Origin: Nocardia suismassiliense
GTDB taxonomy: Bacteria > Actinomycetota > Actinomycetes > Mycobacteriales > Mycobacteriaceae
DNA: 64,000 bases
NCBI RefSeq assembly: GCF_900269665.1
Contig: NZ_LT985361.1
Span: 1,427,374-1,491,373 of the forward strand
Direction: 5' to 3'
Part shown: positions 42,406 to 52,235 of the stretch, piece by piece
Numbering within the stretch: position 1 is the stretch's first letter
Layout: each line of letters opens with the position of its first letter
Notes under the pieces: model-generated
What the model was told of the DNA's origin: nothing
Database searches by the model: none
The model's input: only the letters and a program-made list of their open reading frames with translations
Made by a program: the position numbers and the translations under genes

Positions 42406-43374
42406 TTCCAGCTGGACCAAGGCGAATTCGGGAACCGGCGCCCCCGTCGTTCCGCCGGGCAGCGGAGAAGCCTCCAGGTCGGCGACGAGCCAGTCGCCGG
42501 TATCGGTGGCCATCCGTACCGCCGCCAGCGTGACCCGTTCGGCGCCGGAGCGGATGTCGTTGCGGGCGCAGACTATTCGTTCGCGGTCGGCGGGGTGTGG
42601 CACGGTGCGCTCGTCGGTGCCGCGACCCCAGCGCAACCCGGGCACCGGCTCGGTGACCCAGCGGATCCGCCGCACCTGGGCCAGGTCGACGATGGCGAGG
42701 TAGAGGTTCGGCTGCGCGCCGCGCAGCAGGTCCAGGGTCGCTGCCTCGAACGATTTGCGCTGGGGCGCAACACTATCGGTGACATCGACGGCCAGACCCA
42801 GCCAGCGGTACCGGTTCTCGTCGGGGTTGCGGGCAGCGAGCAGCAGTGTGCGCGGGCCGGTCCGGGCGCGCACGGTCGCGGTGTCGAGCCACCGGTCGCC
42901 AGGCGTGGATCTGGCCAGCGTGGCGACGAGATCGAGTGCGCCGTCGAAACGTTCGATCAGCTCGAAGGATTCGGCGCCGATCCACACGATGCGACGGTCC
43001 TCGAAATGCGGTCCGAGGTCGTAGGGGAGGGCCTCGATCCGCCGCGCTCGCGCGTCGACGCCGAACGCGGCGACACCGACCGGCGGGGGCGGATCGCCGG
43101 TGCCCACCCACAGCCGGACGGCATGCACCCGTTCGTCGGGCCCGTGTAGCGGCACCACCACGATGCGCTGGCCCGACCAGTCGTGCCGGGACTGCGGCAG
43201 TTGCTGGTCGACGACCGTGCCGGTGGTGTAGGCGGTGGCGATGAGGGGCTGTAATCGCGTCGAAACGGCGCGCTGGAACGACTTCCATTCCCGGGGCGCC
43301 GTGCCGACCGCAAGCAGCGACCAGGTGTCGACGTGTCCGAGCGTTTCGATGAGCAACCAGCGCCCGAGTATCAC
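42343..43374 (-). CDS. Hypothetical protein with GAF/PAS-like domains
   Basis: 343 residues; no signal peptide or membrane segment. Two alpha/beta sensory-like domains are suggested: about 30-170 (ending in VARTGPRTLLLAARNPDENRYRWLGLAVDVTD) and 180-300 (RIRWVTEPVPGLRWGRGTDERTVPHPADRE). The phrase RWLGLAVDVTD resembles the end of PAS domains. It may belong to an actinobacterial family of GAF/PAS-like regulators, but I cannot name it. The 3' end runs into the tandem repeat, so its last 20 residues (Pro/Ala/Glu-rich) may be repeat-derived. Confidence 0.75.
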   Translation of the reverse strand: MILGRWLLIETLGHVDTWSLLAVGTAPREWKSFQRAVSTRLQPLIATAYTTGTVVDQQLPQSRHDWSGQRIVVVPLHGPDERVHAVRLWVGTGDPPPPVGVAAFGVDARARRIEALPYDLGPHFEDRRIVWIGAESFELIERFDGALDLVATLARSTPGDRWLDTATVRARTGPRTLLLAARNPDENRYRWLGLAVDVTDSVAPQRKSFEAATLDLLRGAQPNLYLAIVDLAQVRRIRWVTEPVPGLRWGRGTDERTVPHPADRERIVCARNDIRSGAERVTLAAVRMATDTGDWLVADLEASPLPGGTTGAPVPEFALVQLELIDDPQPEELPAADQPPAPE

Positions 43375-43481
43375 AAATCCCCCCTCCCGAGTCGAACCCT
43401 ATGCCACGGTCAGGCTGATAGCCAGTGCATATCGTGCCTGACTCGCCGAGACCGACCGTGGACAGGGTCCGCTTACCCGCC

Positions 43482-44315
43482 TCAGCCGGTGAAGTCGGCG
43501 GCGTGCGCCTGCGCCCACTGTTCGAAGGTGCGTGGCGCGCGTCCGGTGACCTCCTGCACGGTGGGATACAGCGTCGCCTCGTCCAGGGTGCCGTCGGCGA
43601 AGAAGCTCAGGAAGGCCTCGACGTAGTGCTGCGGCATGGTCGCGCTGAGTTCCGCCCTGGTCTCCTCGGTGCTCAGCCCCTGTGCGACCAACGGCCGGCC
43701 CAAAGTGGCGGCGAGGATGGCGATTTGGTCGGCGGGCAGCAGGGCCTGCGGGCCGGTCAGTTCGAGCGTCCGGCCGTTGAGGTCGTCGCCGGTGAGTGCC
43801 AGGGCGGCGACGGCGGCGATGTCGGCCGGGTCGATCGCGCCGAACCGGACCTCGGGGAACTGCACCCGCACCACGTCACCGGCCGCAAGCTGCGGCAGCC
43901 AGCGCAGCGCGTTCGACATGAACGAGCGCGGCCGCAGGAACGTGCACGCCAGTTCGGATTCGCGCACCGCCCGCTCGGACAGCGTCATGTAGCGGGAGAC
44001 GGCGTTGTCCAGATCCTGCAGTGCCGCCGAGGCGCTCGACAGCAGCACGATCCGTTGCACCCCGGCCTTTTTCGCGCGGTCCAGCAGGTCGGCTTGGTTG
44101 TCGTAGCCGGGCAGCAGGAACAGCGCGCGCACCTCGTCGAGGGCGTCGACCATGGTCTCCGGCCGGTTCAGATCGCCGGTCACCGCCTCGACACCCGCGG
44201 GCAGCGTGGCCGTCGCCGGATCGCGCACCAGCGCGCGCACCGGCGCGCCGGACTCGCTCAGCGCCGTCACCACCTCGCCACCGATGTTTCCGGTGGCGCC
44301 GGTTACCAAGATCAT
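43482..44315 (-). CDS. NmrA-like NAD(P)-binding protein
   Basis: 277 residues from the ATG at 44315 (RBS GGAAG); a longer frame to 44357 lacks support. Rossmann loop ILVTGATGNIGGEVV, then RALVRDPATA, and VQRIVLLSSASA. The Tyr-Lys pair of active SDRs is not obvious, as is usual in NmrA/YesF-type proteins, which act as redox sensors or atypical reductases. Divergent from the FMN reductase at 44361 with a 45-bp spacer, so both are probably controlled together. Confidence 0.88.
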   Translation of the reverse strand: MILVTGATGNIGGEVVTALSESGAPVRALVRDPATATLPAGVEAVTGDLNRPETMVDALDEVRALFLLPGYDNQADLLDRAKKAGVQRIVLLSSASAALQDLDNAVSRYMTLSERAVRESELACTFLRPRSFMSNALRWLPQLAAGDVVRVQFPEVRFGAIDPADIAAVAALALTGDDLNGRTLELTGPQALLPADQIAILAATLGRPLVAQGLSTEETRAELSATMPQHYVEAFLSFFADGTLDEATLYPTVQEVTGRAPRTFEQWAQAHAADFTG

Positions 44316-44360
44316 TTTCTGCTTCCTTTCGGCCCGCCCCGCGCGCGTTAAGCTCACGCG

Positions 44361-44921
44361 ATGGACACTCCGTTGCGGCTCGAGGTCATCGTGGCCAGCG
44401 TGCGTCCGGAGCGGTTCGCTCCGGTGGTCGCCGACTGGTTCCTGCGCACACTACGCGCGCATGACGAGTTCGATACGGGCGTCATAGATCTCGCGGACAC
44501 CCCACTGCCGACCGACCTCACCGAGACCCCCGAGGTCGCCGACTACCGGGCCAGGCTGGCCGCCGCGGACGCCTTCGTCGCGATCACCTCCGAATACAAC
44601 CATGGCTACCCGGCCTCGCTGAAGACCGCGTTCGACACGGCGAAACACGAATGGCGCGCCAAGCCGATCGGTTTCGTCTCCTACGGCGGACTCTCCGGCG
44701 GCCTGCGCGCGGTGGAGCAATTACGTCAGGTGGTGGCCGAGATCCACATGGTCTCGATCCGCGAAACCGTCAGCTTCCACCAGGCCAAGAAGCAATTCGA
44801 CGCCGCAGGACAAACACAGGACGGCGCCGCCATCGACGCCGCCGCCCGCATGCTCCGCCAGTTGTCCTGGTGGGCAAGGACTTTGCGGGTAGCGCGGAAC
44901 GTCGACCCTTACCCGGGCTGA
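44361..44921 (+). CDS. NAD(P)H-dependent FMN reductase
   Basis: 186 residues. Flavodoxin-like fold with LEVIVASVRPERFAPVVADWF (FMN phosphate loop), ITSEYNHGYPASLKTAFD (isoalloxazine contact) and GFVSYGGLSGGLRAVEQLR. It reduces FMN or quinone-like substrates with NAD(P)H. Divergent from the NmrA-like gene, a frequent pairing in redox stress. A 139-bp spacer without recognisable genes separates it from the converging eccE of the second ESX locus. Confidence 0.92.
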   Translation: MDTPLRLEVIVASVRPERFAPVVADWFLRTLRAHDEFDTGVIDLADTPLPTDLTETPEVADYRARLAAADAFVAITSEYNHGYPASLKTAFDTAKHEWRAKPIGFVSYGGLSGGLRAVEQLRQVVAEIHMVSIRETVSFHQAKKQFDAAGQTQDGAAIDAAARMLRQLSWWARTLRVARNVDPYPG

Positions 44922-45060
44922 TCACAACATCGCGCTGGTTCGCCGCTATAACCGCGTGTCAGTGCTGCAAGCGGTCGAGGGCCGCGCATTCATCAGCATG
45001 CGCCGCGCACGAAATCGCGGGCCACTTCATTACGCGGCGGAACAAACTGGTGCGCGGGCG

Positions 45061-46713
45061 TCAGCCGTTAGCGCCGACCGGTGCGCCGCGACGCCCGCGC
45101 GGGTGGCCGATGTACGTGGCTTCGCGGGGGATGGAGACCAGGGTGAGGTCGACCTGTGCGGTGCCGGTGCGCAGGATGACGTGGTTGCCGATCGCCGCGG
45201 GCTGGTGGATGGACAGGTCGGGGCGGGTGGCGGGCCAGCCCATCGGGTCGCCGGTGACGTAGATGGTGGTGACACCCGCGTGCGGGGCGGGCGCGAGCAC
45301 GCCGTCCACCACGGTGGCGGTGAAACCCGCGTCGGACTGGTGGGTTTCGACTGCGAGGGTCAGGCGCTCCGGGTTGCCGATGGTGGTGACCAGGTTCTCC
45401 CAGGCGTGCGCCCGGTCGGTGCGGATCAGGATGCGTTCGCCGACCGCGAGCGCGCGGAACACCAATTGCTGTGCGAGATAGAGCTCCCCGGCCACGTAGA
45501 CGGTCGAGATGCCCGCGCCGACGATGCGGACCGCGACGCCGTTGCCTTCGTCGTCGGAGCCGATCAGCTGACCGCAGCCGGAGGACGGCAGGTGTAGCGC
45601 GTCGATCACGTCGATCGGGTATTCGCTCATCGGGACGGTGGCGTCCACGCCGGGCACGGCGAGCGGCAGGTGTGCGAGCAGCCCGTCGCGATGCCTGCCG
45701 TTCATCGACACCATGCCCGCGAGTTTGTGGCGCTCCGGCAGTTCCCGCGCGGTCAGCCGCCATGCCGCACCGATGCTCACCGACTCCGCCGAGCTACCCG
45801 GCCGCAGCCGCACCGCCACCGTGGTGCCGCGCGAGGGCGCCACCCAGAGCTGGGCGAGCAGGTCCGAGCCGAGTCGTTTCGGGTCGACGGCCATGCCGAT
45901 GTTCACGCTGTTGCCGATTTCGGCGTAGCGCCACCGATGTTCGAGGGTGCGCGGATCGAAACCGCTGGTGATCTGCAGGACCGCCTTGCGGATTTCCGGT
46001 GCGGTCAGGATGCGGGCGTTGCAGTCGGCGTCTTCGAGCGTGCGCATGATGCGCTGGGTCGCGATGGTGACCGCGCGCGACGCGCCCTCCGCGCCGCCGC
46101 CACGCCGGGCCGCAGCCTCCGGGCACGCGACCGCATCGAAGCTGATCGCCAACCAGACGGTGCGATGTGCGGTGGCGGGCAGCGGCCCGAGCAGCGATTC
46201 GTAGATCTTGCCCGCGGGGGTGCCGGACCGGCTGCGATGACCGTGGCTGACGATGTCGATGCCGCTGAGCAGGATGTCATGCTGATTCAGGCATTTCGCC
46301 AGTTCCGGCAGCGGCAGCAGGTGCGAGGCGTGCACGGTGTTGCGGGCGATACGGGTGAGCCCGCCGGGAGGGGCGAGCACCTCGACGACCGTCACGACTC
46401 GGCTGCCATCCCAGTACAGCCCGAGCGAGCGTCCGTCCGCGCCGCGGAAGTCGACGGTCTGGCCGATCGTGTAGTCCCGCTTGGTGAGGTAGCGCCACCA
46501 GGTGGCGATCCAATCGAGCACGGTGCGTTTGGCGATCGGAATCAGCGGAATCAGTGCGACGACGATGCCCACCCCGAGGGCAATCAGCGGTTGCAGGCCG
46601 GCAATCAACGCCACCGCCCCCGCGATGAAGCCGATCACCTGCGCAATCAATAGATTCTGCAGTGAGATTCGGCCAAGGAGCGGCCGTGGTCCCGCCCCGG
46701 CAGGTTCCGCCAT
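45061..46713 (-). CDS. eccE: EccE of the ESX-4-type locus
   Basis: 550 residues. Two transmembrane helices at about 22-42 and 44-62, then the EccE domain with LPLPELAKCLNQHDILLSGIDIV, GPLPATAHRTVWLAI and SSGCGQLIGSDDEGNGVAV. It clearly belongs to the same family as the first locus EccE but is shorter and lacks the long N-terminal tail. The M. tuberculosis ESX-4 locus has lost EccE, so this copy marks a more complete form. Divergent from eccB over 111 bp. Confidence 0.88.
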   Translation of the reverse strand: MAEPAGAGPRPLLGRISLQNLLIAQVIGFIAGAVALIAGLQPLIALGVGIVVALIPLIPIAKRTVLDWIATWWRYLTKRDYTIGQTVDFRGADGRSLGLYWDGSRVVTVVEVLAPPGGLTRIARNTVHASHLLPLPELAKCLNQHDILLSGIDIVSHGHRSRSGTPAGKIYESLLGPLPATAHRTVWLAISFDAVACPEAAARRGGGAEGASRAVTIATQRIMRTLEDADCNARILTAPEIRKAVLQITSGFDPRTLEHRWRYAEIGNSVNIGMAVDPKRLGSDLLAQLWVAPSRGTTVAVRLRPGSSAESVSIGAAWRLTARELPERHKLAGMVSMNGRHRDGLLAHLPLAVPGVDATVPMSEYPIDVIDALHLPSSGCGQLIGSDDEGNGVAVRIVGAGISTVYVAGELYLAQQLVFRALAVGERILIRTDRAHAWENLVTTIGNPERLTLAVETHQSDAGFTATVVDGVLAPAPHAGVTTIYVTGDPMGWPATRPDLSIHQPAAIGNHVILRTGTAQVDLTLVSIPREATYIGHPRGRRGAPVGANG

Positions 46714-46824
46714 CGTCGTCCCCCAAGTACCCGGTGTCGGCCCATAATAGTGGGCGAGCTGAACAAGAGTCCTCGGGAACTGTACTGTGTTGCGCGAATG
46801 TGAGCACTGTTCGGGGGAGGAATA

Positions 46825-48312
46825 ATGCCTTCAAAACCCACCACTCGGTGGCAGGTGAGCGGCTACCGTTTTCTGGTTCGCCGGATGGAGCATGCGCTGG
46901 TCCGCCGGGACGTGCGGATGCTGCACGACCCGATGCGCTCGCAGTCGCGTGCGTACGCGGTCGGCCTCATCTTGGCGATCGTCGTATTGGCAGGTTGCGG
47001 CGTCCTCGCACTGCTGCGACCGCAAGCCAAGATCGACAACAGCAAGATCCTGATCGCCAAGGAGTCCGGCGGCGTCTACGTGGTGATCGGCGATGTCGTG
47101 CACCCGACCCTCAACCTGGCCTCGGCCCGGCTGGCCGCCGGTGACGCGTCCAAGCCTGCGGTCGTCAAGGATTCCGAGCTGGGTAAGAAGCCGCGCGGCC
47201 AGCTGATCGGCATCCCCGGCGCGCCTGGTTCGCTGATCTTCGACAAAGCAGGCAAAGGGCGGGCCTGGACCGTCTGTGATTCGTTGAAGGCGGACGGCAG
47301 CGACGACCGCAGCACGTCGGTGTTGATCGGCGACCTCGAACTCGGCGACAAAGCCTCGGAAATGGGGAACGACAAGGCGCTGCTGGTCAAGGGCAAGAGC
47401 GCGACCTACCTCGTGTGGAACAAGACGCGTGCCCGGGTCGACATGAACGACCCGTCCGTCACCGGCCCATTGAAGATCCGCGGGGCAACGCCGCGACCCA
47501 TCAGTGAAGGGCTGCTGAATTCCATTCCCGAAGTGAATCCGATCGTGCCGCCGAAGATCGATGATCCGGGTGGGCAGCCCGACGGGTACTCGATCAACAA
47601 TCTGAAGATCGGCACCGTAGTTCAACTGGCAGGTAAAGCTGATCAGAATTACGTGATCCTGCGCGACGGACTGCAGCAGATCAATCCGCTGACCGCCGAA
47701 ATTGTCCGCAGTTCGCAGCCGAACCCGGACCACAACACGGCAATCGGCGATTTCGAGGCCAACCACGCGCGCCCGTCGAAGGCGCTGAAGGTGGACACGT
47801 ACCCGGCCGCCGCGCCGACGATCGTCCAGGCCAATTCCCGTCCGGTCAGTTGCTTGTCGTGGAAGCCGATCCCCGGCGCGGCGGGTAATGCCGACGTCGC
47901 CGTGCGCGCGACCTTGTCGGTGATCGACGCCAGCGACCTGCCGATGTCGAGCAGTGCCAAGCTGGTGTCGCTCGCCCAGGCCGACGGCAAGGGGGACAAC
48001 GTCGACTCGGTGTACTTCAAGCCCGGCTCGGGCGCCTTCGTGCAGACCACCGGCATCGAACCGGACAGCCGCCGCAAGGACAGCATGTTCTACGTGTCCG
48101 ACACCGGTGTCCGCTACGGCATCAAGAACAACGATGCGGCGAAAGCGCTTGGTATGGACCCGGAATCGGGCGTGACGCCGGAACCCGCGCCATGGCCGAT
48201 CGTGGGTCTGCTCGCCGGTGGGCCGACCATGGGCCGCGAGGAAGCCATGGTCGCGCACGACGGCGTCGCCCCTGATCCGAACCCGGCCAAGCAACCCGTC
48301 GCCGCCAAGTAG
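46825..48312 (+). CDS. eccB4: EccB of the ESX-4-type locus
   Basis: 495 residues, ATG after GGGGGAGGAATA. Signature TTRWQVSGYRFLVRRMEHALVRRDVRMLHDPMRS, one transmembrane helix (about 44-65), and the periplasmic EccB repeats with two Cys (TVCDSLK and VSCLSWK). It provides the periplasmic part of the secretion complex. The stop is only 4 bp from the stop of the converging potassium channel gene, leaving no room for a terminator between them. Confidence 0.93.
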   Translation: MPSKPTTRWQVSGYRFLVRRMEHALVRRDVRMLHDPMRSQSRAYAVGLILAIVVLAGCGVLALLRPQAKIDNSKILIAKESGGVYVVIGDVVHPTLNLASARLAAGDASKPAVVKDSELGKKPRGQLIGIPGAPGSLIFDKAGKGRAWTVCDSLKADGSDDRSTSVLIGDLELGDKASEMGNDKALLVKGKSATYLVWNKTRARVDMNDPSVTGPLKIRGATPRPISEGLLNSIPEVNPIVPPKIDDPGGQPDGYSINNLKIGTVVQLAGKADQNYVILRDGLQQINPLTAEIVRSSQPNPDHNTAIGDFEANHARPSKALKVDTYPAAAPTIVQANSRPVSCLSWKPIPGAAGNADVAVRATLSVIDASDLPMSSSAKLVSLAQADGKGDNVDSVYFKPGSGAFVQTTGIEPDSRRKDSMFYVSDTGVRYGIKNNDAAKALGMDPESGVTPEPAPWPIVGLLAGGPTMGREEAMVAHDGVAPDPNPAKQPVAAK

Positions 48313-48316
48313 TCGG

Positions 48317-49117
48317 CTAACGACCGTCCGCGACAACGGCATTCGAGCCGTCGGAGTTGTCCTGCAATGCGGCAACTTCGGCGCGCAACGAACGCAGCTC
48401 CTCGACCAGTACACCGATCTCCCGATCCGTGCGGTCGGCGGTCTCCTCGGCGGCCTTCAGCTGATCGATCACCCAGCTGGTCGTGGTGCCGATGGCGAAG
48501 GAGATCAGGCCGATGCCGAAGGTCATCAGCACCAGGGAGATCAGTCGGCCTTCCACGGTGACCGGGTAAACGTCGCCGTAGCCGACCGTGGTGACCGAGA
48601 CCGCCGACCACCACAGGGCGTCACCGAAGCTCAGCACCTTGCTGCCTTCTGCCCCGTATTCGGCGTCGAAGAAAGCCAGGCTGCACAGGAAGAGCACCAG
48701 GATCGAACTGGTTCCGACGAACACCGACAGGCGCGACCGTTGAGTCAGCGATTGCCGGTTCAGGGTGCCGAGCACCAGCACCGCGGCGCGCACCAGCCGT
48801 AGCGGGCGAAACGGTGGAATCAGCACGATCAGCAGCTCCACGGGATGGGTGCGCAAGAACTCCCACCGGCGAGTGGACAAGGCAAATCGCGTCCCGAAGT
48901 CGATAGCGAACAAAGCCCAGATCGCAATGTCGACCCGGCTGAGCCAAGCGTCCAGCTGTGGCGAGGCGCCGGTATCCAGCACGTACCAGGCGTAGACGAC
49001 GAGAAATAGCACGGCGAGCAGCATCATCGGCACGCCGGTGGCCTGCTCCCACGCCTCTCGCCGGCTCAACCCCTCGGTATCGGGCGGGCCGTCGGGTGCT
49101 TGTTCTTGCTGCTTCAT
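48317..49117 (-). CDS. Voltage-gated-type potassium channel
   Basis: 266 residues. Selectivity filter TTVGYGD at about residue 178, preceded by a pore helix (SFGDALWWSAVSV). Four to six transmembrane helices are predicted; the S4-like segment (RPLRLVRAAVLVLG) has few arginines, so voltage sensing is uncertain. The C-terminus is a coiled coil (KAAEETADRTDREIGVLVEELRSL) that would help tetramerisation. It sits inside the ESX-4 locus between eccB and mycP, though nothing links it to secretion apart from position. Confidence 0.9.
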   Translation of the reverse strand: MKQQEQAPDGPPDTEGLSRREAWEQATGVPMMLLAVLFLVVYAWYVLDTGASPQLDAWLSRVDIAIWALFAIDFGTRFALSTRRWEFLRTHPVELLIVLIPPFRPLRLVRAAVLVLGTLNRQSLTQRSRLSVFVGTSSILVLFLCSLAFFDAEYGAEGSKVLSFGDALWWSAVSVTTVGYGDVYPVTVEGRLISLVLMTFGIGLISFAIGTTTSWVIDQLKAAEETADRTDREIGVLVEELRSLRAEVAALQDNSDGSNAVVADGR

Positions 49118-49289
49118 GGGAACTACCTGCGTCGATCGGATCCGGCACCTTATGTACCGCGGTTCGCTGTGCAGACGCTACATGCCGTGCAGTCATTGTT
49201 CGGTCGAACCCGCGAGTCGCCGATCCGAGCCTTCTTCGCCGAAGGGACACGATCGGATCCGAAAATTAGCAACCCAGATCGGTTGATCA

Positions 49290-49322
49290 GAAGGGCCTCA
49301 GCGGAATTCGCTGAGGCCCTTC
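49290..49322 (-). terminator. Hairpin terminator after mycP of the ESX-4 locus
   Basis: A perfect 14-bp stem (49290-49303 with 49309-49322) with loop GAATT, starting 3 bp past the mycP stop on the minus strand. There is no T-tract, so it could also be an RNA stabiliser; it separates mycP from the channel gene. Confidence 0.7.
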
Positions 49323-49325
49323 GGC

Positions 49326-50741
49326 TTACATATCGTCGCCGGTGACGCCGAATCTACGGCGGATCGGGAAAGACGCGAGCATGCCGAGCGTGAGCAGGAT
49401 CGCGACTGTTGCGCTGCCGACCAGGGCGATATTGCGGGCTCGGTTGTCCGGCGGTGGTAAGGGAGCCGGGACCGCGAGTTGCATGCTGCGGGGGCTGGTC
49501 GGCTGTTTCGGTGGCAGACTGGGCGGGACCTCGTTGGTCAGCGCGGCTACGGGGTCGACGGCGCCGTAACCGACATACGGATTCCAGCCCTCAGCGGGTG
49601 CGTGCGCGGTGGCTTGGATGCGTTTGATTACTTCCAGCGGGGTCAGCTCGGGAAAGCGGGCGCGCACGAGCGCGACGACACCGGCGACGTACGGCGCGGC
49701 GAAGCTGGTGCCTTTCAGTGGCGTGACACCACCTTGTTGATTGACGAAACCGGTGATGGTGCCGGTGCCGCGGGCATCGAGGGACACGATGTCCTCACCG
49801 GGCGCTGCCACACCTACCCACGGTCCGGGCACACTGAAAGCCGACGGTTGCCCGTTGCGGTCGATGGAGCCGACGGTGAGGACGTAGTCGTCGTAGCGAG
49901 CGGGGGTGACGTTGGTGCTCAGGTTCTTCCAGAGGTCACCGCTCGGGTTGAGCGGATTGAGCCCGGGGTTGCCTGCATTGCAATTCTGTTCCTTGTTACC
50001 TGCTGCGACCACGACGACGGCGTTGCGCTCGAGCGTGGCGTATCGCAGTGCGGCGCCCAGCGGTCCGTCGGCGGGATTGTAGGAACCGTCGGTGCACAGG
50101 ACCAGCGAGATATTGATTACCGTCGCGCCCCAGTCCGCTGCTCGCCGGACCGCGGAGGCCAGCGCGTTGATGTCGCCATAGCCGTCGGGTTGATCCTCGG
50201 GTCGCTGTTCGCCGGACCGGCCCTCTCGCTGGAACACTTTGCTGGTCTGCCGGATCGTCAAGATTCGCGCATCGGGCGCTACCCCGGAAAAGCCTTGGTC
50301 AGCAACGTGTTTCGCACCGATGATGCCGGCGACGACGGTGCCGTGCCCATCGCAGTCGCTGGTCCCGTCACCGCCTTCGGCCACGTAGTCACCACCGGCA
50401 TCGAGGTCGGGCAGGCGTGGATGGCGCGAAACGCCGGTATCGATGACCGCAACCAGCTGTCCCGCGCCCCGGGAGAAATCCCAGGCGCGTGGCAGATCAA
50501 GTGCCAGCTGCGGTGCGGGAGTGGCGAGGCCTTCTCCGCCCTGCTGAGTGCTCACGCATGGGGTGTTGGACTTCTGTTCGGTCTTGTCCGGCGGCCGTGC
50601 CGGGTCACCGGGCGGCAGTAATGCCGGATTGACCGGCGGCGGCCGATCAGCATGTGCCACACCCTGACTCGTTCCCACCCCGAACGAGACACTCAGTGCG
50701 AGCACCGCCGCTGCCGCACCGGTGCGCAGGATCCGGTTCAC
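49326..50741 (-). CDS. mycP4: Mycosin of the ESX-4-type locus
   Basis: 471 residues from a GTG at 50741, overlapping the eccD stop by four bases (GTGA). The frame stays open far upstream through eccD, but that extension is a shadow of eccD. Signal peptide about 1-31 (cleavage after AHA), complete triad Asp101 (VIDTG), His133 (DGHGT) and Ser346 (GTSFAAP), and a C-terminal transmembrane helix (about 434-458). An insertion rich in Asn/Gly (NAGNPGLNPLNPSG) lies in the catalytic domain. Confidence 0.93.
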   Translation of the reverse strand: MNRILRTGAAAAVLALSVSFGVGTSQGVAHADRPPPVNPALLPPGDPARPPDKTEQKSNTPCVSTQQGGEGLATPAPQLALDLPRAWDFSRGAGQLVAVIDTGVSRHPRLPDLDAGGDYVAEGGDGTSDCDGHGTVVAGIIGAKHVADQGFSGVAPDARILTIRQTSKVFQREGRSGEQRPEDQPDGYGDINALASAVRRAADWGATVINISLVLCTDGSYNPADGPLGAALRYATLERNAVVVVAAGNKEQNCNAGNPGLNPLNPSGDLWKNLSTNVTPARYDDYVLTVGSIDRNGQPSAFSVPGPWVGVAAPGEDIVSLDARGTGTITGFVNQQGGVTPLKGTSFAAPYVAGVVALVRARFPELTPLEVIKRIQATAHAPAEGWNPYVGYGAVDPVAALTNEVPPSLPPKQPTSPRSMQLAVPAPLPPPDNRARNIALVGSATVAILLTLGMLASFPIRRRFGVTGDDM

Positions 50742-52204
50742 AGCCCGCGGACGAGGGAGTAGAGGCTGGCCACCCAGAAAACCAGGGGGAGGACGGCGGC
50801 TACGAAGGCGTATTCGAGCAGTTCGACGCCGCGGCGCATCGGCGGGGTGGCCGACTGGTTCGGGATGATGATGCCGAGGATCAGGGCTGCGATGAGGATG
50901 ACCATGGCGGCGCCGAAGACGGCGAGGGGCTGGTCCATCGCGAAACCGGCACCCAGCAACATGATCAGCACGATGCCCGCGCCACCCGCGATGAGTACGA
51001 CGGCTTGTTCGGCGCCCGCGTAGGTGCGGCTGCGGAACATCAGGACGACCGCGCAGACCAGGGCGAGCGCGATGCCTTGCCAGTACGGGTTCTCGGCTTC
51101 CGGGTCGGTGCTGGCGAGCGCGCCGACGACGGTGACCAGGGTGGTGGCGGCGACCAGGCCGGCCAGGTACATGCGGGCCCGCTCGGACTTCACCCGCAGT
51201 GCCTCCATGGTCGGCAGCGCGCGGTGATCGTCGGGGTCGTCTTCGGTGGGGTCGATCGGGGTGCCGGGTGAAGGGACCGGTGGCAGCGGCAGTTTGGCCA
51301 GCAGCATCGAGATTCGTGGTGCCAGGGCGAGGCCGGCGAGTCCGAGGGCCGCGGCACCCGCGCCGATGGCGCGTTCCGGTTGCCCGGTGAGCATCCCGAC
51401 CAGGGCGGCGGGCACCGCGTAGAGCGCGAGGGTGGCCGAACCGATGAACAGCGCGAGGCCGACGCCGCTGACCCGCCACGCCAAAACCGCGGTGGCGCCG
51501 AACAATACGGCGCCGAGCAGGATGTGCGGCCAGCCGTAGTGATCGGGTACGTAGAGCATGCCCGCGGTCAACGCGGGTGGCAGCGCGCAGCCGCCGAGCA
51601 CCAGCGCGGTGGAGGTGTCGCCGTACATCCGGCTGAGCACCATGGACGCGATGACGAGCAGGATCGCGACGGCGAGCGCGACCGAACCGCTGACCCAGGA
51701 GGGCAGGGCATCGGGCGAGAGCAGCAGACCGAGACAGCCGACGAGCATGGTGAGCGTGGCGAGCACCGAACCGGTGATGCGCGCGACCTTCGGAGTCCAG
51801 CTGCGGTAATGGTCGGTGTCGGCGATCGCGACGTTGTACATGATGTCGTCGAACAGCGGCGTCGGCGCGGTATGCGAGGCACTCTCCAGCATCAGCAGCT
51901 CGCCGTCGCGGACACCGTGCTCGCCGAGGCTCAGCGAATTGGAGAAGGGGGGATGACCGATTCGGGCGAGCACCCACTCGGCCGGCTCGAAGCGCTCGCC
52001 TTCGTTGTCGAAGTCGTTGGTGCGGCTGTGTTGTGCGACCATGTCGACGACACTCGGGATCACCAGGGCAACGGGCACGTCGACCGGGATCGCCATATCT
52101 ACCTGGGTGTGTTTGGCGAGAATCGTCACCCTGGCGAGATCTGGTGCGCGGACGATGCCGTGCGCGGAGTTTTCATCGATGTGGTCAAGTCGCGCGTGCG
52201 TCAA
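50738..52204 (-). CDS. eccD4: EccD of the ESX-4-type locus
   Basis: 488 residues from a TTG with GGGGGAAGC directly upstream, a strong ribosome binding site. N-terminal ubiquitin-like domain (LARVTILAKHTQVDMAIPVDVPVA), then about eleven transmembrane helices. Forms the membrane vestibule of the ESX-4 complex. Operon eccD-mycP on minus, divergent from eccC-Rv3446c-like on plus over 239 bp that contain a 13-bp inverted repeat. Confidence 0.92.
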   Translation of the reverse strand: MTHARLDHIDENSAHGIVRAPDLARVTILAKHTQVDMAIPVDVPVALVIPSVVDMVAQHSRTNDFDNEGERFEPAEWVLARIGHPPFSNSLSLGEHGVRDGELLMLESASHTAPTPLFDDIMYNVAIADTDHYRSWTPKVARITGSVLATLTMLVGCLGLLLSPDALPSWVSGSVALAVAILLVIASMVLSRMYGDTSTALVLGGCALPPALTAGMLYVPDHYGWPHILLGAVLFGATAVLAWRVSGVGLALFIGSATLALYAVPAALVGMLTGQPERAIGAGAAALGLAGLALAPRISMLLAKLPLPPVPSPGTPIDPTEDDPDDHRALPTMEALRVKSERARMYLAGLVAATTLVTVVGALASTDPEAENPYWQGIALALVCAVVLMFRSRTYAGAEQAVVLIAGGAGIVLIMLLGAGFAMDQPLAVFGAAMVILIAALILGIIIPNQSATPPMRRGVELLEYAFVAAVLPLVFWVASLYSLVRGL

Positions 52205-52235
52205 GCTTCCCCCAACTCGTCTTCTACCTCGTATT

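Noticed and set aside
44922..45060. Possible small gene between the FMN reductase and eccE
   Set aside because: No frame has a ribosome binding site with reasonable codon use; treated as a convergent spacer.
50742..51977. N-terminal extension of mycP reading through eccD (883-codon frame)
   Set aside because: The extension is Arg/His/Pro-rich noise on the same strand as eccD in another frame. The GTG at 50741 is followed by a proper signal peptide and overlaps the eccD stop.
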